Part shown: positions 24,061 through 33,931 of the stretch, piece after piece
Numbering within the stretch: position 1 is the first letter of the stretch
Layout: every line of letters starts with the position of its first letter
Source: an uncultured Porphyromonadaceae bacterium
GTDB lineage: Bacteria > Bacteroidota > Bacteroidia > Bacteroidales > Muribaculaceae
Reading direction: 5' to 3'
Length of the DNA: 64,000 nucleotides
Assembly: GCA_902495245.1 (NCBI GenBank)
Contig: CABUWI010000003.1
Span: forward strand, 198,312 to 262,311
Position numbers and translations under genes: made by a program
The notes under the pieces: generated by a model
The model's database searches: none
What the model saw: only the letters and a program-made list of their open reading frames with translations
Told to the model about the DNA's origin: nothing

Positions 24061-24537
24061 TCATCTAATCTCTTGGCGCAGAGTAGCCTCTAATGCCACT
24101 ATCGATGGAATGTCCGGCGGGAGGCCCTGCGCAACAAGCATATCGCGATATTCTTCAAGAAATGAATGATGCAGGTGATGAACTTTCTGTTGTATGATGT
24201 ATTGCTTGACCGCACCAATTGCGCTGCGCGACAGCGTTTCAAGATAATATCCTTGGCTCCACCCAGGCCATGATTCTATAACTTTATCGGAATTTATCAC
24301 CATCGAGCTTTGTCGTTTCAGTTCGCCGACAAGTCGCGACGGAGCAATCGTGCATGGCGCATCTATGAGCAGATGGATATGGTCTGGCATGCCGTTTATG
24401 CGGTAGACGTAACATTCGCTCTTGGTCAGTATATGGTACAAGATTGCGTATACCCGACGTTCGACAGACGCTGTCAGCACCGGGCGACGTTCTTTTGTCG
24501 CAATTACAATATGATATAACAGAAACGTATGGCTCAC
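24061..24537 (-). CDS. tnpA: IS200/IS605-family (Y1) or REP-associated transposase
   Basis: 158 residues, about the length of TnpA. The HUH motif is DHIHLLI (about 51-57) and the probable nucleophile Tyr lies in AVKQYIIQQ (near residue 112). The first codon appears to be GTG at 24537, with a TAACTTTG element only a few bases upstream (24542-24549), implying a very short leader. Y1 transposases cut single-stranded DNA at hairpins. The neighbouring palindromes fit a REP-transposase pairing. Confidence 0.78.
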   Translation of the reverse strand: MSHTFLLYHIVIATKERRPVLTASVERRVYAILYHILTKSECYVYRINGMPDHIHLLIDAPCTIAPSRLVGELKRQSSMVINSDKVIESWPGWSQGYYLETLSRSAIGAVKQYIIQQKVHHLHHSFLEEYRDMLVAQGLPPDIPSIVALEATLRQEIR

Positions 24538-24603
24538 AGGACAAAGTTAGCAAAATGTTCTGACTTCTGCAAATCTGACGTTGCCCAGCTGGTAACTGGT
24601 GGG

Positions 24604-26073
24604 TCAGCGCTTCCAGAAGGTGCGGGTGAAGAGGACGATGATGGTGAAGATTTCGAGGCGGCCGATGAGCATGAGGGCGGCGAGAATGTAGTGGGCGGTG
24701 TGGGAGAGGGCGATGTAGTCGCAGCCCATTGCTGAGGAGTCGGAGAGGGAGAGGCTTGCGTTGCCCATGGCGGCGACGGCGACGACGAATGCGCGGCCGA
24801 CGGGGAGGTCGCAGAGGCTGAGCAGCAGGGCGCCGAGGAGGGCGATGAGGACGTAGAGGCAGAGGAAGGCGACGACTTCGTTGACCTGAGTCAAGGGAAT
24901 GACACGGCTGCTGATGCGCACGGGCAGGACGGCTTTGGGCCGCATTGTGCGCTTGATTTCGTTTTTGAGGAATTTGAGCAGATAGACTACGCGGTCAATC
25001 TTGGCGCCGCCGGAGGTGGAGCCTGCGCAGCCGCCGACGAAGATGAGCATGAGGGATATGGCCATGACCGTGGGGCCCCAGGAGTCGAATCGGGTCAGAA
25101 TGAAGCCTGTGGAGGTCATGAAGCTGACAACCTGGAAGAGGGGGTCGATTGTGAGGCTCTGCCAGCCGGACCATGTGCCCTGAAGGAGAATGGCGCAGAT
25201 GAAGAGCACTGTTGCGCCGGCAATGACCTTGCAGTAGGTGAGGAAGGCTTCGTTGCGGAGGACGGCACGGGGCTGGCCGGTGGCGGCGCGGTAGACCATG
25301 GCGAAGTTTACGCCGCCGAGGAACATGAAGACGGTGATGATGATTTTGACGTAGAGCGAGGCGAAGGTGTTGATGCCGTCGGAGGAGGTTGAGAATCCGC
25401 CGGTTGACATGGTTGAGAACGCATGGCAGGCGGCTTCGAATGCCGACATGGGGCCGAGGCAGAGGAGGCCGAAGAGAAGGAGGGTGAGCAGAAGGTAGAC
25501 GCCCCAGATACGGCGCGAGGTCGTTGAGATTCGGGCTCCGATTTTTTCCTGGCCGATGCGGTTCTGTTCGGCGTTGAACATCTGCATGCCGCCTGAGGAG
25601 TTGAGCATGGGGACGAGGGCGAGGGTGAAGATTATGATTCCGAGACCTCCGATCCATTGGGAGAGGCAGCGCCAGATGTGGACGGCGTAGCTGAGGGAGT
25701 CGGTTGATTCGATGAGTGAGGCGCCCGTCGTGGTGAACGCGCTCATTGCTTCGAAGAATGCCGAAGAGAAGTCGAGGCGGGTGGAGGGGGCGAGCATGTA
25801 GGGGAGAAGGCCGAAGGCAGAGAAGACAATCCAGACCATAGCCGTGAGGAGGACGCTGTCGTACTTGCTCATGTCGTTGCGGGCGGGTCGGATAAGGCGG
25901 TAGCCGGCAAGGGCGACGGCGAGGGTGATTGCGGCCGAGATGCCGAAAGCGCGGGTGGCGCCGGCCTCGCCGTTTATGATGGCCACGAGGAGGGGCACAA
26001 CCATGAAGGCCGCCTCGAAGATGAGCAGAAAGCAGAGAATGCGGGCAATGAGGGCGACGTTGAACGAGCGCAT
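24604..26073 (-). CDS. trkH: TrkH-type potassium uptake channel subunit
   Basis: 489 residues with about ten hydrophobic segments. The four pore-loop signatures are visible: TTTGAS near residue 112, MSTGGFS near 221, STGFI near 313 and GNASLS near 445. TrkH moves K+ together with TrkA, whose gene is directly upstream and overlaps by one base (TGATG). It ends the aspS-nif3-spt-dxs-trk gene run. Confidence 0.93.
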   Translation of the reverse strand: MRSFNVALIARILCFLLIFEAAFMVVPLLVAIINGEAGATRAFGISAAITLAVALAGYRLIRPARNDMSKYDSVLLTAMVWIVFSAFGLLPYMLAPSTRLDFSSAFFEAMSAFTTTGASLIESTDSLSYAVHIWRCLSQWIGGLGIIIFTLALVPMLNSSGGMQMFNAEQNRIGQEKIGARISTTSRRIWGVYLLLTLLLFGLLCLGPMSAFEAACHAFSTMSTGGFSTSSDGINTFASLYVKIIITVFMFLGGVNFAMVYRAATGQPRAVLRNEAFLTYCKVIAGATVLFICAILLQGTWSGWQSLTIDPLFQVVSFMTSTGFILTRFDSWGPTVMAISLMLIFVGGCAGSTSGGAKIDRVVYLLKFLKNEIKRTMRPKAVLPVRISSRVIPLTQVNEVVAFLCLYVLIALLGALLLSLCDLPVGRAFVVAVAAMGNASLSLSDSSAMGCDYIALSHTAHYILAALMLIGRLEIFTIIVLFTRTFWKR

Positions 26074-27407
26074 CAGCTGAAGAGCTTTTCGAATTTGTGG
26101 ATTGCGCCGGAGAGGCAGAAGACAACTACGCGGTCGCCGCCTCGAATCACGGTGTCGCCGCTGACGAGTCGGCCTTTGCCGTCGCGAATCAGTCCGGCCA
26201 GGGTCATGTCATGGCTGAGCCGGAGGTCTTTGACGGCCGCGCGCGTGATTTTGCTGCCGGGCTTGACCTCGATTTCAGCCACTTCGGCGTCGGCGAGTGC
26301 CATGCACTTTGAGTTGGAAGAGTCCTGGTCGAGCATGCGCTGGAATATGGCTCCGGCGGCAAGTAGTTTTTTGTTGACTATGGTGCCGATGTTGAGGGCT
26401 TCGGCCTCGCCGATATAGCGAATGTTTTCGACTTCGGCAATGGTTTTTTTGACTCCGAGCTCTTTTGCGGTGAGGCAGGCCAGAATGTTGCTTTCGGAGC
26501 TCTCGCTCAGGGCGAGGAATGCGTCGGTGTGGCTTATGCCTTCTTCGATGAGCAGGTCGTTGTCGCGCGCGTCGCCACAGACTACGTCGGCCGAGGGGCA
26601 GCGTTCGGCCAGCCGGCGGCAGACTTCGGGGTCGGGGTCGATGATTTTTAGTTTGTATTTGTCGCCGAGCATTGAGCAGAGGCGTCCGGCGATGCGTCCG
26701 CCGCCGAGAATCATGACGTTTCGGATTGTGGAGAGGCTTTTGCCGCAGAGGGCGCGGAGTTCGTCGACATGGCCCTGGCGGGTCATGAAGAAGACGATGT
26801 CGCCGGCCATGAGGGTGTCGTCGCCACGGGGAATAATCGTGTCGTGGTGGCGCTTGATGGCCGAGACGTGGAAGTTATGGCCTGCGGCGCTGAGGTCGCG
26901 GAGGGTCATGCCGACAATGGAGGCGTTTTCGCGCAGCTTGACGCCAATCAGAATCAGCTCGCCGTTCCACATTTCGAACCAGTGGCGCACCCAGCTGTGG
27001 GTCAGGCCGATGATGATTTCGCGGGCGGCGTAATATTCGGGATAGATGACGGAGTCGACGCCATGGCGGCGGAAGAGGCTCTTGTGGTCGTCCATCATGT
27101 ACTCGAAATTGTCGATGCGGGCAACGGTGCGCTTGGCGCCCATCTCTTTTGCGATGATGCAGGCGGTGATGTTGTCGGTTTCAAAGGGCGTTACGGCCAC
27201 GAAGAGGTCGCATTTGCCGGCCTGGGCCTCGCGCAGAGTGGCGAACGAGGTGGGCGAGCCGCAGATTGTGAGGAGGTTATAGCGGGAGTCGAGGGGGTCG
27301 AGCTTGGCGGCGTCGCGGTCGACCAGGACTATGTCCTGCGCCTCGCGGCTGAGCAGAGTTGCCAGATGTGAGCCAACTTCGCCGGCTCCGACAATTAGAA
27401 TTTTCAT
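26073..27407 (-). CDS. trkA: TrkA-type potassium channel regulator
   Basis: 444 residues from MKILIVGAGEVGSHLA. It has two RCK_N/RCK_C pairs: the first NAD-binding domain near 1-120 and the second starting near residue 225 (NVMILGGGRIAGRL). It gates TrkH in response to nucleotides. A long upstream reading is Arg/Pro-rich and non-coding. It overlaps dxs by 4 bp (ATGA). Confidence 0.93.
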   Translation of the reverse strand: MKILIVGAGEVGSHLATLLSREAQDIVLVDRDAAKLDPLDSRYNLLTICGSPTSFATLREAQAGKCDLFVAVTPFETDNITACIIAKEMGAKRTVARIDNFEYMMDDHKSLFRRHGVDSVIYPEYYAAREIIIGLTHSWVRHWFEMWNGELILIGVKLRENASIVGMTLRDLSAAGHNFHVSAIKRHHDTIIPRGDDTLMAGDIVFFMTRQGHVDELRALCGKSLSTIRNVMILGGGRIAGRLCSMLGDKYKLKIIDPDPEVCRRLAERCPSADVVCGDARDNDLLIEEGISHTDAFLALSESSESNILACLTAKELGVKKTIAEVENIRYIGEAEALNIGTIVNKKLLAAGAIFQRMLDQDSSNSKCMALADAEVAEIEVKPGSKITRAAVKDLRLSHDMTLAGLIRDGKGRLVSGDTVIRGGDRVVVFCLSGAIHKFEKLFS

Positions 27408-29281
27408 AGAAGGGCTTTGGCTTCGCGGGCAATGGATTCGGCGTCGAGGCCGCAGATTTCGTAAAGCTGAGCGGGGGTGCCGTGGGTAACGAAGCCGTCG
27501 GCGGGGAGGCCGATGCGCTTGACCCGGGTCGAGGCGTAGCCATGGTCCTGAAGCCATTCGCTGACGGCCGAGCCGAGTCCGCCGTCTTTGATGCCGTCTT
27601 CAACGGTGATTATCGGCAGGCCGGTGGCGGCGGCTTCGCACATGATTTCTTCGTCGAGCGGGCGGAGGAAAATCATGTCGTAGTGAGTGGCGGCGATGGC
27701 TTGGCTGCGCAGGTTTTCGACGGCGGCGGCGACATTGGCGGCGATGGGCCCGAGGGACATGAAGATAATCTTGTCGCCCAGGGAGAGGCGCCGGCCCTTG
27801 CCGATGGGGGCGGGGAGGAGCGGGGCGCCTGCGTCGCCGCGCGAGGTGCCGCGCGGGTAGCGGATTGCGAAGGGTCCCTCAGCGCTGTTGGCGGCAGCGG
27901 CGGCCATGAGGGCGCGGAGCTGGGCGGCGTCTGAGGGGGCAGCGATTGTGATTCCGGCGATTGAGCGGAGGTAGGCGAGGTCGAGGGCGCCGTGGTGAGT
28001 GGCGCCGTCTTCGCCGACAATGCCTGCGCGGTCAATGCAGAAGGTAACGGGCAGCCGGCCAAGGGCCACGTCGTGGAAAATGTGGTCGTAGGCGCGCTGA
28101 AGGAATGAGCTGTAGATGGCCACGAATGGCTTCAGGCCGTCTTTTGCCAGACCGCCGGCAAAGGTTACGGCATGGCCCTCGGAGATGCCGACGTCGAACA
28201 CGCGTGAGGGAAATTCGGCTTTCATCGTGGCCACGGACGTGCCTGAGAGCATTGCGGCGGTGATGCCGACGATTTTTTCGTCATTGCGGGCCAGTTCGGT
28301 GAGGGTATCGCCGAATACGTCCTGCCATTTGGGGGCGGCGCCGGGGGCGCTGATGCGCTCGCCGGTTTCGGGGTTGAAGCGTCCGGGGGCGTGCCAGTTG
28401 GCGGGGTCTGATTCGGCGGGAGAGTAGCCGGCGCCTTTGCGTGTGCGCAGGTGGAGCAGCTTCGGGCCGTCCATGTTCTTGATGTCGTTGAGCACGCGAA
28501 TGACGGCCTGGACGTCGTTGCCGTCGACGGGGCCGAAGTAGCGGATATTGAGGCCTTCGAATATGTTTTGCTGGCGGCTCACGAGCGACTTGATTGCGTT
28601 TGTGAAGCGCATGATGGGTCCGCGTGAGTTTTCGCTGATGAGGCCGAGGCGGCGGAAGAGATGGTAGGTTTTGAAGCGGAGGTTGTTATAGCGCTTCGAC
28701 GTGTTGAGGCGGGAGAGATAGCGGGCCAGGGCACCGACATTGCTGTCGATGCTCATTTCGTTGTCGTTCAGAATGATGAGAACGTTGTTCGGGGTGTTGG
28801 CAACGTTGTTGAGGCCTTCGAAAGCGAGTCCGCCGGAGATTGAGGCGTCGCCGATTACGGCGACGACGTTGCGGCGCGGAGAGTCGCCGTTGAGCTGGGA
28901 GGCGACGCTCATGCCGAGGGCTGCGGAGATGGAGTTGGAGGCGTGGCCAGCGGTGAACGTGTCGTAGGGGCTTTCGGCGGGAGTGGGGAATCCGCAGAGG
29001 CCGCCGAGCTTGCGGTTGGTCGGGAAGCGGTCGCGCCGGCCGGTGAGGAGCTTGTGGGCGTAGGCCTGATGGCCGACGTCCCAGACGATGCGGTCGTAGG
29101 GGGTGTTGAATACGTAGTGTAGGGCTACGGCGATTTCGACCGCGCCCATGCTTGAGGCGAAGTGGCCGGGATTTTCGGACAGCTCGTGAATGAGTGTGCG
29201 GCGAATGTCGTCGCACACTTCGGGGAGCTGTTCGGGTTTGAGCCGGCGGAGCTCATCGGGAGAATCGATTCTGATGCCCAT
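27404..29281 (-). CDS. dxs: 1-deoxy-D-xylulose-5-phosphate synthase
   Basis: 625 residues, the usual length. It condenses pyruvate and glyceraldehyde-3-phosphate in the MEP isoprenoid route. Key parts: VWDVGHQAYAHKLLTGR (about 64-80), thiamine-diphosphate site GDASISGGLAFEGLNN (about 143-158), and the pyrimidine domain with FCIDRAGIVGEDGATHHG (near 410-430). It is linked to trkA by overlap and follows the serine palmitoyltransferase gene by 22 bp. Confidence 0.95.
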   Translation of the reverse strand: MGIRIDSPDELRRLKPEQLPEVCDDIRRTLIHELSENPGHFASSMGAVEIAVALHYVFNTPYDRIVWDVGHQAYAHKLLTGRRDRFPTNRKLGGLCGFPTPAESPYDTFTAGHASNSISAALGMSVASQLNGDSPRRNVVAVIGDASISGGLAFEGLNNVANTPNNVLIILNDNEMSIDSNVGALARYLSRLNTSKRYNNLRFKTYHLFRRLGLISENSRGPIMRFTNAIKSLVSRQQNIFEGLNIRYFGPVDGNDVQAVIRVLNDIKNMDGPKLLHLRTRKGAGYSPAESDPANWHAPGRFNPETGERISAPGAAPKWQDVFGDTLTELARNDEKIVGITAAMLSGTSVATMKAEFPSRVFDVGISEGHAVTFAGGLAKDGLKPFVAIYSSFLQRAYDHIFHDVALGRLPVTFCIDRAGIVGEDGATHHGALDLAYLRSIAGITIAAPSDAAQLRALMAAAAANSAEGPFAIRYPRGTSRGDAGAPLLPAPIGKGRRLSLGDKIIFMSLGPIAANVAAAVENLRSQAIAATHYDMIFLRPLDEEIMCEAAATGLPIITVEDGIKDGGLGSAVSEWLQDHGYASTRVKRIGLPADGFVTHGTPAQLYEICGLDAESIAREAKALL

Positions 29282-29303
29282 GGCGAGCCCTGACTCGGGA
29301 GAG

Positions 29304-30491
29304 TTATTTGATGATGTCGTTGGCGCGGAACACTTTTTCGATGGCCTCGAGCGCGCGCGAAACCTGCTCGCGGGTGTGGGTGGCCATGAGCGAGAAGCGA
29401 ATCAGCGTGTCGTGAGGGGCGACGGCGGGCGAGACCACGGGGTTGACGAAGATGCCTTCGTTGAAGAGCTCGGTGGTTACCTTGAAGGTCTTGAAATTGT
29501 CGCGGATATAGAGGGGGATAATTGGGGTCGAGGTGTTGCCGATTTCGGCGCCCATGTTGCGGAAGCCCTCGAGGGCGAAGTTGGTGAGGTCCCAGAGGTT
29601 GTCCATGCGCTCGGGCTCGGACTCCATGATGTCTATTGCCTTGAGGGCGGCGGCAGTGCTTGCCGGGGTGATGGAGGCGGTGAAGATGTAGGAGCGCGAG
29701 TGGTGGCGCAGGAAGTTGGTGATTTCCTTGTCGGTTGCGATGAAGCCGCCGAGCGAGGCGAACGACTTGGAGAACGTGCCCATGATGAGGTCGACGTCGT
29801 CGGTGCAGCCGAAGTGGTTGACCGTGCCGCGGCCGCCCTTGCCGAAGACGCCGATAGAGTGGGCCTCGTCAATCATGATGGAGGCGTCGTATTTCTTGGC
29901 GAGCTTGACCATTTCGGGAATGTTGGCCACGTCGCCCTCCATTGAGAAGACGCCGTCGCTGACAATGAGTTTCACCTTGTCGGGGTCGCACTTGCGGAGC
30001 TGCTGCTCGAGCGAGGCCATGTCGTTGTGCTTGTATTTGAGGCTCTGGCTGAAGCTGAGTCGACGGCCTTCGATGATTGAGGCATGGTCTTGTTCGTCCC
30101 AAAGAATGTAGTCTTCGCGACCGGTGAGGCAGCTGACGACGCCGAGGTTCACGCCGAAGCCGGTGGAGTAGATCATGACGTCTTCCTTGCCGATATATTC
30201 GGCGAGGCGCGCCTCGAGCTTTTTGTGGAGATCGAGTGTGCCGTTGAGGAATGGCGAGCCGGCGCAGCCGGTGCCGTATTTACGCGTGGCTTCGATTGCG
30301 GCTTCTTTGATTCGGGGGTCGTTGACCAGACCGGTGTAGCAGTTTGAACCAAACATGAGCACCTTGCGGCCGTTGATGATGACTTCGGGGTCTTGCTCGG
30401 AGTCGATTGCACGGAAGTAGGGGTATATGCCTGCGGCCTGAGCCTTTTGTGGCTCATCATATCTGGCGAGTTTTTTCTGAAGCAACTTCAT
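29304..30491 (-). CDS. spt: serine palmitoyltransferase-type alpha-oxoamine synthase
   Basis: 395 residues, PLP-dependent. The pattern LMFGSNCYTGLVNDPRIKEA, TGCAGSPFLNGTLDLHKKLE, the DEAHSIGVFG stretch and the Schiff-base Lys in GTFSKSFASLGGF match alpha-oxoamine synthases. The sequence resembles the Bacteroides serine palmitoyltransferase that starts sphingolipid synthesis from serine and a fatty acyl-CoA. Alternatives are glycine C-acetyltransferase or BioF, which I consider less likely. It is in the same run as dxs and trkAH. Confidence 0.82.
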   Translation of the reverse strand: MKLLQKKLARYDEPQKAQAAGIYPYFRAIDSEQDPEVIINGRKVLMFGSNCYTGLVNDPRIKEAAIEATRKYGTGCAGSPFLNGTLDLHKKLEARLAEYIGKEDVMIYSTGFGVNLGVVSCLTGREDYILWDEQDHASIIEGRRLSFSQSLKYKHNDMASLEQQLRKCDPDKVKLIVSDGVFSMEGDVANIPEMVKLAKKYDASIMIDEAHSIGVFGKGGRGTVNHFGCTDDVDLIMGTFSKSFASLGGFIATDKEITNFLRHHSRSYIFTASITPASTAAALKAIDIMESEPERMDNLWDLTNFALEGFRNMGAEIGNTSTPIIPLYIRDNFKTFKVTTELFNEGIFVNPVVSPAVAPHDTLIRFSLMATHTREQVSRALEAIEKVFRANDIIK

Positions 30492-30538
30492 TTGGGAGTG
30501 GGGTGGTAATGTCGGTTGAATCGGGTTAAGAGAAGATT

Positions 30539-31306
30539 TTATTCAGCGGCGGGGGCGTCGGTGAGGTCGGGGTCGATGAGGATTCGGCCGCAGTATTCGC
30601 AGACAATTACTTTTTTGTGCATGCGGATTTCGGTTTGCTTTTGCGGGGGAATGCGGTTGAAGCAGCCGCCGCATGCGTTGCGCTCAATAGTAACGATTCC
30701 GAGGCCGTTGCGGGCATTTTTGCGAATGCGCTTGAAGGCGGTGAGGAGGCGTTCGTCGTCGAAAGCGGCCTCGAGCTTTTTGGCTTCGTCGCGGAGGTTC
30801 TCTTCCTTGCTTTTTGTTTCGTTGACAATTTCTTCAAGCTCGGTGCGCTTTGAGGCGAGAATGTGGTCGGAGTCGGCAATCATCTCTTCGGTTGCCTTGA
30901 TTTCGGCCTTTTTTGCGTCGATTATGCGGGCGTATTCGCCGAGATGTTTCTGAGCGAGGTCAACTTCGAGATGCTGGAATTCGATTTCTTTTGAGAGAAT
31001 GTCGTATTCCTTGTTGTTGCGCACCGTGTCAATCTGAGCCTGATATTTTTCAATTTTGGCTTTCGAGTCGGCAATCTTGTTGTTCTCTTCGGCGGTAGCC
31101 TTTTTAGCGGCGTCGATTTCGGCCTTGATGTTGCCGATTCGGGTTCTGAGGCCTTCGATGTGGTCTTCAAGGTCTTTTACCTCCTCGGGGAGTTCGCCGC
31201 GAATGGTTCTGATGCGGTCGATTTCGGTGAGGATCGTCTGGAGCTTGTAGAGAGAGCCGAGACGCTGCTCGGTGCTCATTGATTGTTCAGTTTTTGTCGT
31301 TGCCAT
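30539..31306 (-). CDS. coiled-coil zinc-ribbon protein
   Basis: 255 residues. Long helices with heptad repeats occupy about 15-190, followed by a C4 zinc ribbon (NACGGCFNRIPPQ ... VIVCEYCGRIL, about 210-245). This is the C4-type zinc-ribbon family often found next to nif3-like genes in Bacteroidota, and here it is directly downstream of it. The biochemical role is unknown; nucleic acid or protein binding is expected. Confidence 0.85.
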   Translation of the reverse strand: MATTKTEQSMSTEQRLGSLYKLQTILTEIDRIRTIRGELPEEVKDLEDHIEGLRTRIGNIKAEIDAAKKATAEENNKIADSKAKIEKYQAQIDTVRNNKEYDILSKEIEFQHLEVDLAQKHLGEYARIIDAKKAEIKATEEMIADSDHILASKRTELEEIVNETKSKEENLRDEAKKLEAAFDDERLLTAFKRIRKNARNGLGIVTIERNACGGCFNRIPPQKQTEIRMHKKVIVCEYCGRILIDPDLTDAPAAE

Positions 31307-31324
31307 CTGGAGTTATGGTATATC

Positions 31325-32101
31325 TTACACGTATTCAATAGGGTTGGTTTCGTCAGCGCAAAACACGTTTGCAAAGTTAGGCATTTTTTGCGAGATAATG
31401 CGCGAAAAAATGTTCTTTGTGCATTTTTCAGTGTCAAAATGTGATAAATCGACAATGAAAATGCGGTCGGCGAAGTCGAGGAAGTCGTGATAGCGGACGT
31501 CGGAGGTGAGCATTGCCTGCGCGCCGGCGGCTATGGCGTCGGGAATCAGGAAGCCGCAGGCGCCGCTGCCGAGGGCCACGGTTTCAATCAAGGCCGGGGT
31601 GAGCGGGGTTGAGCGCACCCCGCGGGCCTCGAAGCGGCGGGCGCATTCGGCGCGGAAGGCGGCGGCGTCGAGGGGCTGAGGCAGGCGGGCAATGACGCCC
31701 GTGCCCGAGGGGGAGAGAGGGGCGATGACTTCGGCGTTGAGCATGCGGGCCATTTCGGTGCTGACGCCGTAGGGCGCCGGGGCGTTGTCGAGCGATGTGT
31801 GGGCGCTGTAGACTGCGATGTCGGCCTTGATTGCCTCGATGAGGGCGCGACCCTGGGGGGTGGTGTCGTTTACCACCTTTATCCCCTTGAAGATGAGGGG
31901 GTGGTGGCTCACAATCAGGTTGCAGCCGCGACGGCGCGCCTGAGCGACGACATCGGGGGTAACGTCGAGACAGAGCATGACGCCCGAACAGGGGCGCGCG
32001 GCGCTGCCGAGGGCGAGTCCGCAGTTGTCCCACTGCTCTTGAAGAGACCGCGGGGCGACCTCTTCAATGGCTGAGATTATGTCGGTGATGCTGACGCTCA
32101 T
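31325..32101 (-). CDS. Nif3-like dinuclear metal protein
   Basis: 258 residues. Metal ligands are suggested by NLIVSHHPLIFKGIK (about 59-73), VYSAHTSLDN and a C-terminal HxxxE-like VDLSHFDTEK. The length matches E. coli YbgI rather than the longer form with a central insert found in many relatives. The function is not established, although some relatives act as GTP cyclohydrolase-like enzymes. It overlaps aspS by 4 bp. Confidence 0.88.
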   Translation of the reverse strand: MSVSITDIISAIEEVAPRSLQEQWDNCGLALGSAARPCSGVMLCLDVTPDVVAQARRRGCNLIVSHHPLIFKGIKVVNDTTPQGRALIEAIKADIAVYSAHTSLDNAPAPYGVSTEMARMLNAEVIAPLSPSGTGVIARLPQPLDAAAFRAECARRFEARGVRSTPLTPALIETVALGSGACGFLIPDAIAAGAQAMLTSDVRYHDFLDFADRIFIVDLSHFDTEKCTKNIFSRIISQKMPNFANVFCADETNPIEYV

Positions 32102-33858
32102 TCCTGAGGCAGGTTCAGGGCGAGGTTAAGTTCGTCGAGCTGCTTCTGGTCGAGCGGAGCGGGGGCGTCGAGCATCACGTCGCGGCCCGAGTTGTTCTTG
32201 GGGAAGGCGATGCAGTCGCGAATGCTGTCGAGGCCGGCGAAGAGGCTGACCCAGCGGTCGAGGCCGTAGGCCAGGCCGCCGTGAGGCGGCGCGCCGAATT
32301 TGAATGCGTTCATCAGGAAGCCGAACTGCTCCTGAGCCTTTTCGGGCGTGAAGCCGAGAATTTCGAACATCTTGGCCTGCAGAGCGCTGTCGTGGATACG
32401 GATTGAGCCGCCGCCGACTTCAACGCCGTTGATTACCATGTCGTAAGCGTCGGCGCGTACGGCCGCGGGGTCGGAATCGAGCAGGGGAATGTCTTCGTCT
32501 TTGGGGTGAGTGAAGGGGTGGTGCATTGCCATGAGGCGCTGCTCTTCGTCGCTCCACTCGAACATGGGGAAGTCGACAACCCAGAGGCAGGAGAATTTGT
32601 TCTTGTCGCGCTGGCCGAGCTGACGCCCCATTTCAAGGCGCAGTTCGCAGAGCTGCTTGCGGGTCTTGTTGACGTCGTCGCCGCTGAGAATGAGAATGAG
32701 GTCGCCGGGTTCGGCGTTCATGGCCTTGGCCATTTCCTGAAGAGTTTCCTGAGAGTAGAACTTGTCGACGCTCGACTTGACGTTGCCGTCGGCCTCGATG
32801 CGGGCGTAGACCATGCCCTTGGCGCCGATTTGCGGGCGCTTGACGTATTCGGTGAGGGCGTCGAGCTGCTTGCGGGTGTAGCCGGCGGCGCCTTTGGCGC
32901 AGATGCCTCCGATGTATGCGGCGTTGTCGAACACGCTGAAGCCGTGGCCCTTGAGCACGCCGTCAAGTTCGACGAAACGCATGCCGAAACGGGTGTCTGG
33001 TTTGTCGGAGCCGTAATATTTCATGGCGTCGGCCCAGGTCATTCGGGGGAAGTCTTCGTTGATTTCGATGCCGCGGATTTCCTTGAACAGATATTTTGCC
33101 ATGCCTTCGAAGAGCGAGATGATGTCTTCCTGCTCGACGAAGCTCATTTCGCAGTCAATCTGCGTGAATTCGGGCTGACGGTCGGCGCGGAGGTCTTCGT
33201 CGCGGAAGCACTTGACAATCTGGAAGTAACGGTCCATGCCGCTCACCATCAGGAGCTGTTTCAGCGTCTGGGGCGACTGGGGCAGGGCGTAGAACTGTCC
33301 GGGGTTCATTCTGGAAGGCACGACGAAGTCGCGTGCGCCTTCGGGGGTTGAGCCCACGAGCATTGGGGTTTCGATTTCGAGGAATCCTTTCGAGTCGAGA
33401 TATTGGCGCACGGCCATTGTCATTCTGTGGCGCAACTCGAGGTTGGCGCGGACGTTGGGTCGGCGCAGGTCGAGATAGCGGTAGCGCATGCGGAGGTCGT
33501 CGCCGCCGTCGCTCTCCTCTTCGATGGTGAAGGGCGGAGTGATGGAGGGGTTGAGCTCCTTGAGCTCGGAGGCGATGATTTCGATGTCGCCCGTGGGCAT
33601 GTTGGGGTTCTTTGACGTGCGTTCGGCGACTCGGCCTTTGATTTGCACGACATATTCGCGGCCGAGGTGATTGGCCGCCTCGCAGAGGGCTGCGTCGTTT
33701 TCGATGTTGAATACAATCTGAGTGATGCCGTAGCGGTCGCGGAGGTCGACGAAAGTCATGCCTCCCATTTTGCGGATACGTTGCACCCAACCGGCCAGCG
33801 TAACCTCCCGGCCGACATTCTCAATGCGGAGCTCGCCGCAGGTGTTGGTTCTATACAT
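32098..33858 (-). CDS. aspS: aspartyl-tRNA synthetase
   Basis: 586 residues, the bacterial type with an insertion (GAD) domain. N-terminal OB-fold anticodon domain (1-105), class II motifs (FLEIETPMLVGSTPEGARDFVVPSR; FRDEDLRADRQPEFTQID), and the C-terminal motif 3 GLAYGLDRWVSLFAG. It heads a tight gene run toward trkH, with its own promoter at 33896-33926. Confidence 0.96.
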   Translation of the reverse strand: MYRTNTCGELRIENVGREVTLAGWVQRIRKMGGMTFVDLRDRYGITQIVFNIENDAALCEAANHLGREYVVQIKGRVAERTSKNPNMPTGDIEIIASELKELNPSITPPFTIEEESDGGDDLRMRYRYLDLRRPNVRANLELRHRMTMAVRQYLDSKGFLEIETPMLVGSTPEGARDFVVPSRMNPGQFYALPQSPQTLKQLLMVSGMDRYFQIVKCFRDEDLRADRQPEFTQIDCEMSFVEQEDIISLFEGMAKYLFKEIRGIEINEDFPRMTWADAMKYYGSDKPDTRFGMRFVELDGVLKGHGFSVFDNAAYIGGICAKGAAGYTRKQLDALTEYVKRPQIGAKGMVYARIEADGNVKSSVDKFYSQETLQEMAKAMNAEPGDLILILSGDDVNKTRKQLCELRLEMGRQLGQRDKNKFSCLWVVDFPMFEWSDEEQRLMAMHHPFTHPKDEDIPLLDSDPAAVRADAYDMVINGVEVGGGSIRIHDSALQAKMFEILGFTPEKAQEQFGFLMNAFKFGAPPHGGLAYGLDRWVSLFAGLDSIRDCIAFPKNNSGRDVMLDAPAPLDQKQLDELNLALNLPQE

Positions 33859-33895
33859 GATGCTGCAATGCGCTTTTTGTTATGAATTGTAGCTA

Positions 33896-33926
33896 CAAAG
33901 ATAAGCAAAAATCTCCTAACTTCAAA
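33896..33926 (-). promoter_or_regulatory. promoter of the aspS operon
   Basis: TTTG (33926-33923), a 19-base gap and TATCTTTG (33903-33896) on the minus strand. The MITE-like element begins only 6 bp beyond the TTTG box. Confidence 0.75.
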
Positions 33927-33931
33927 ATTTA

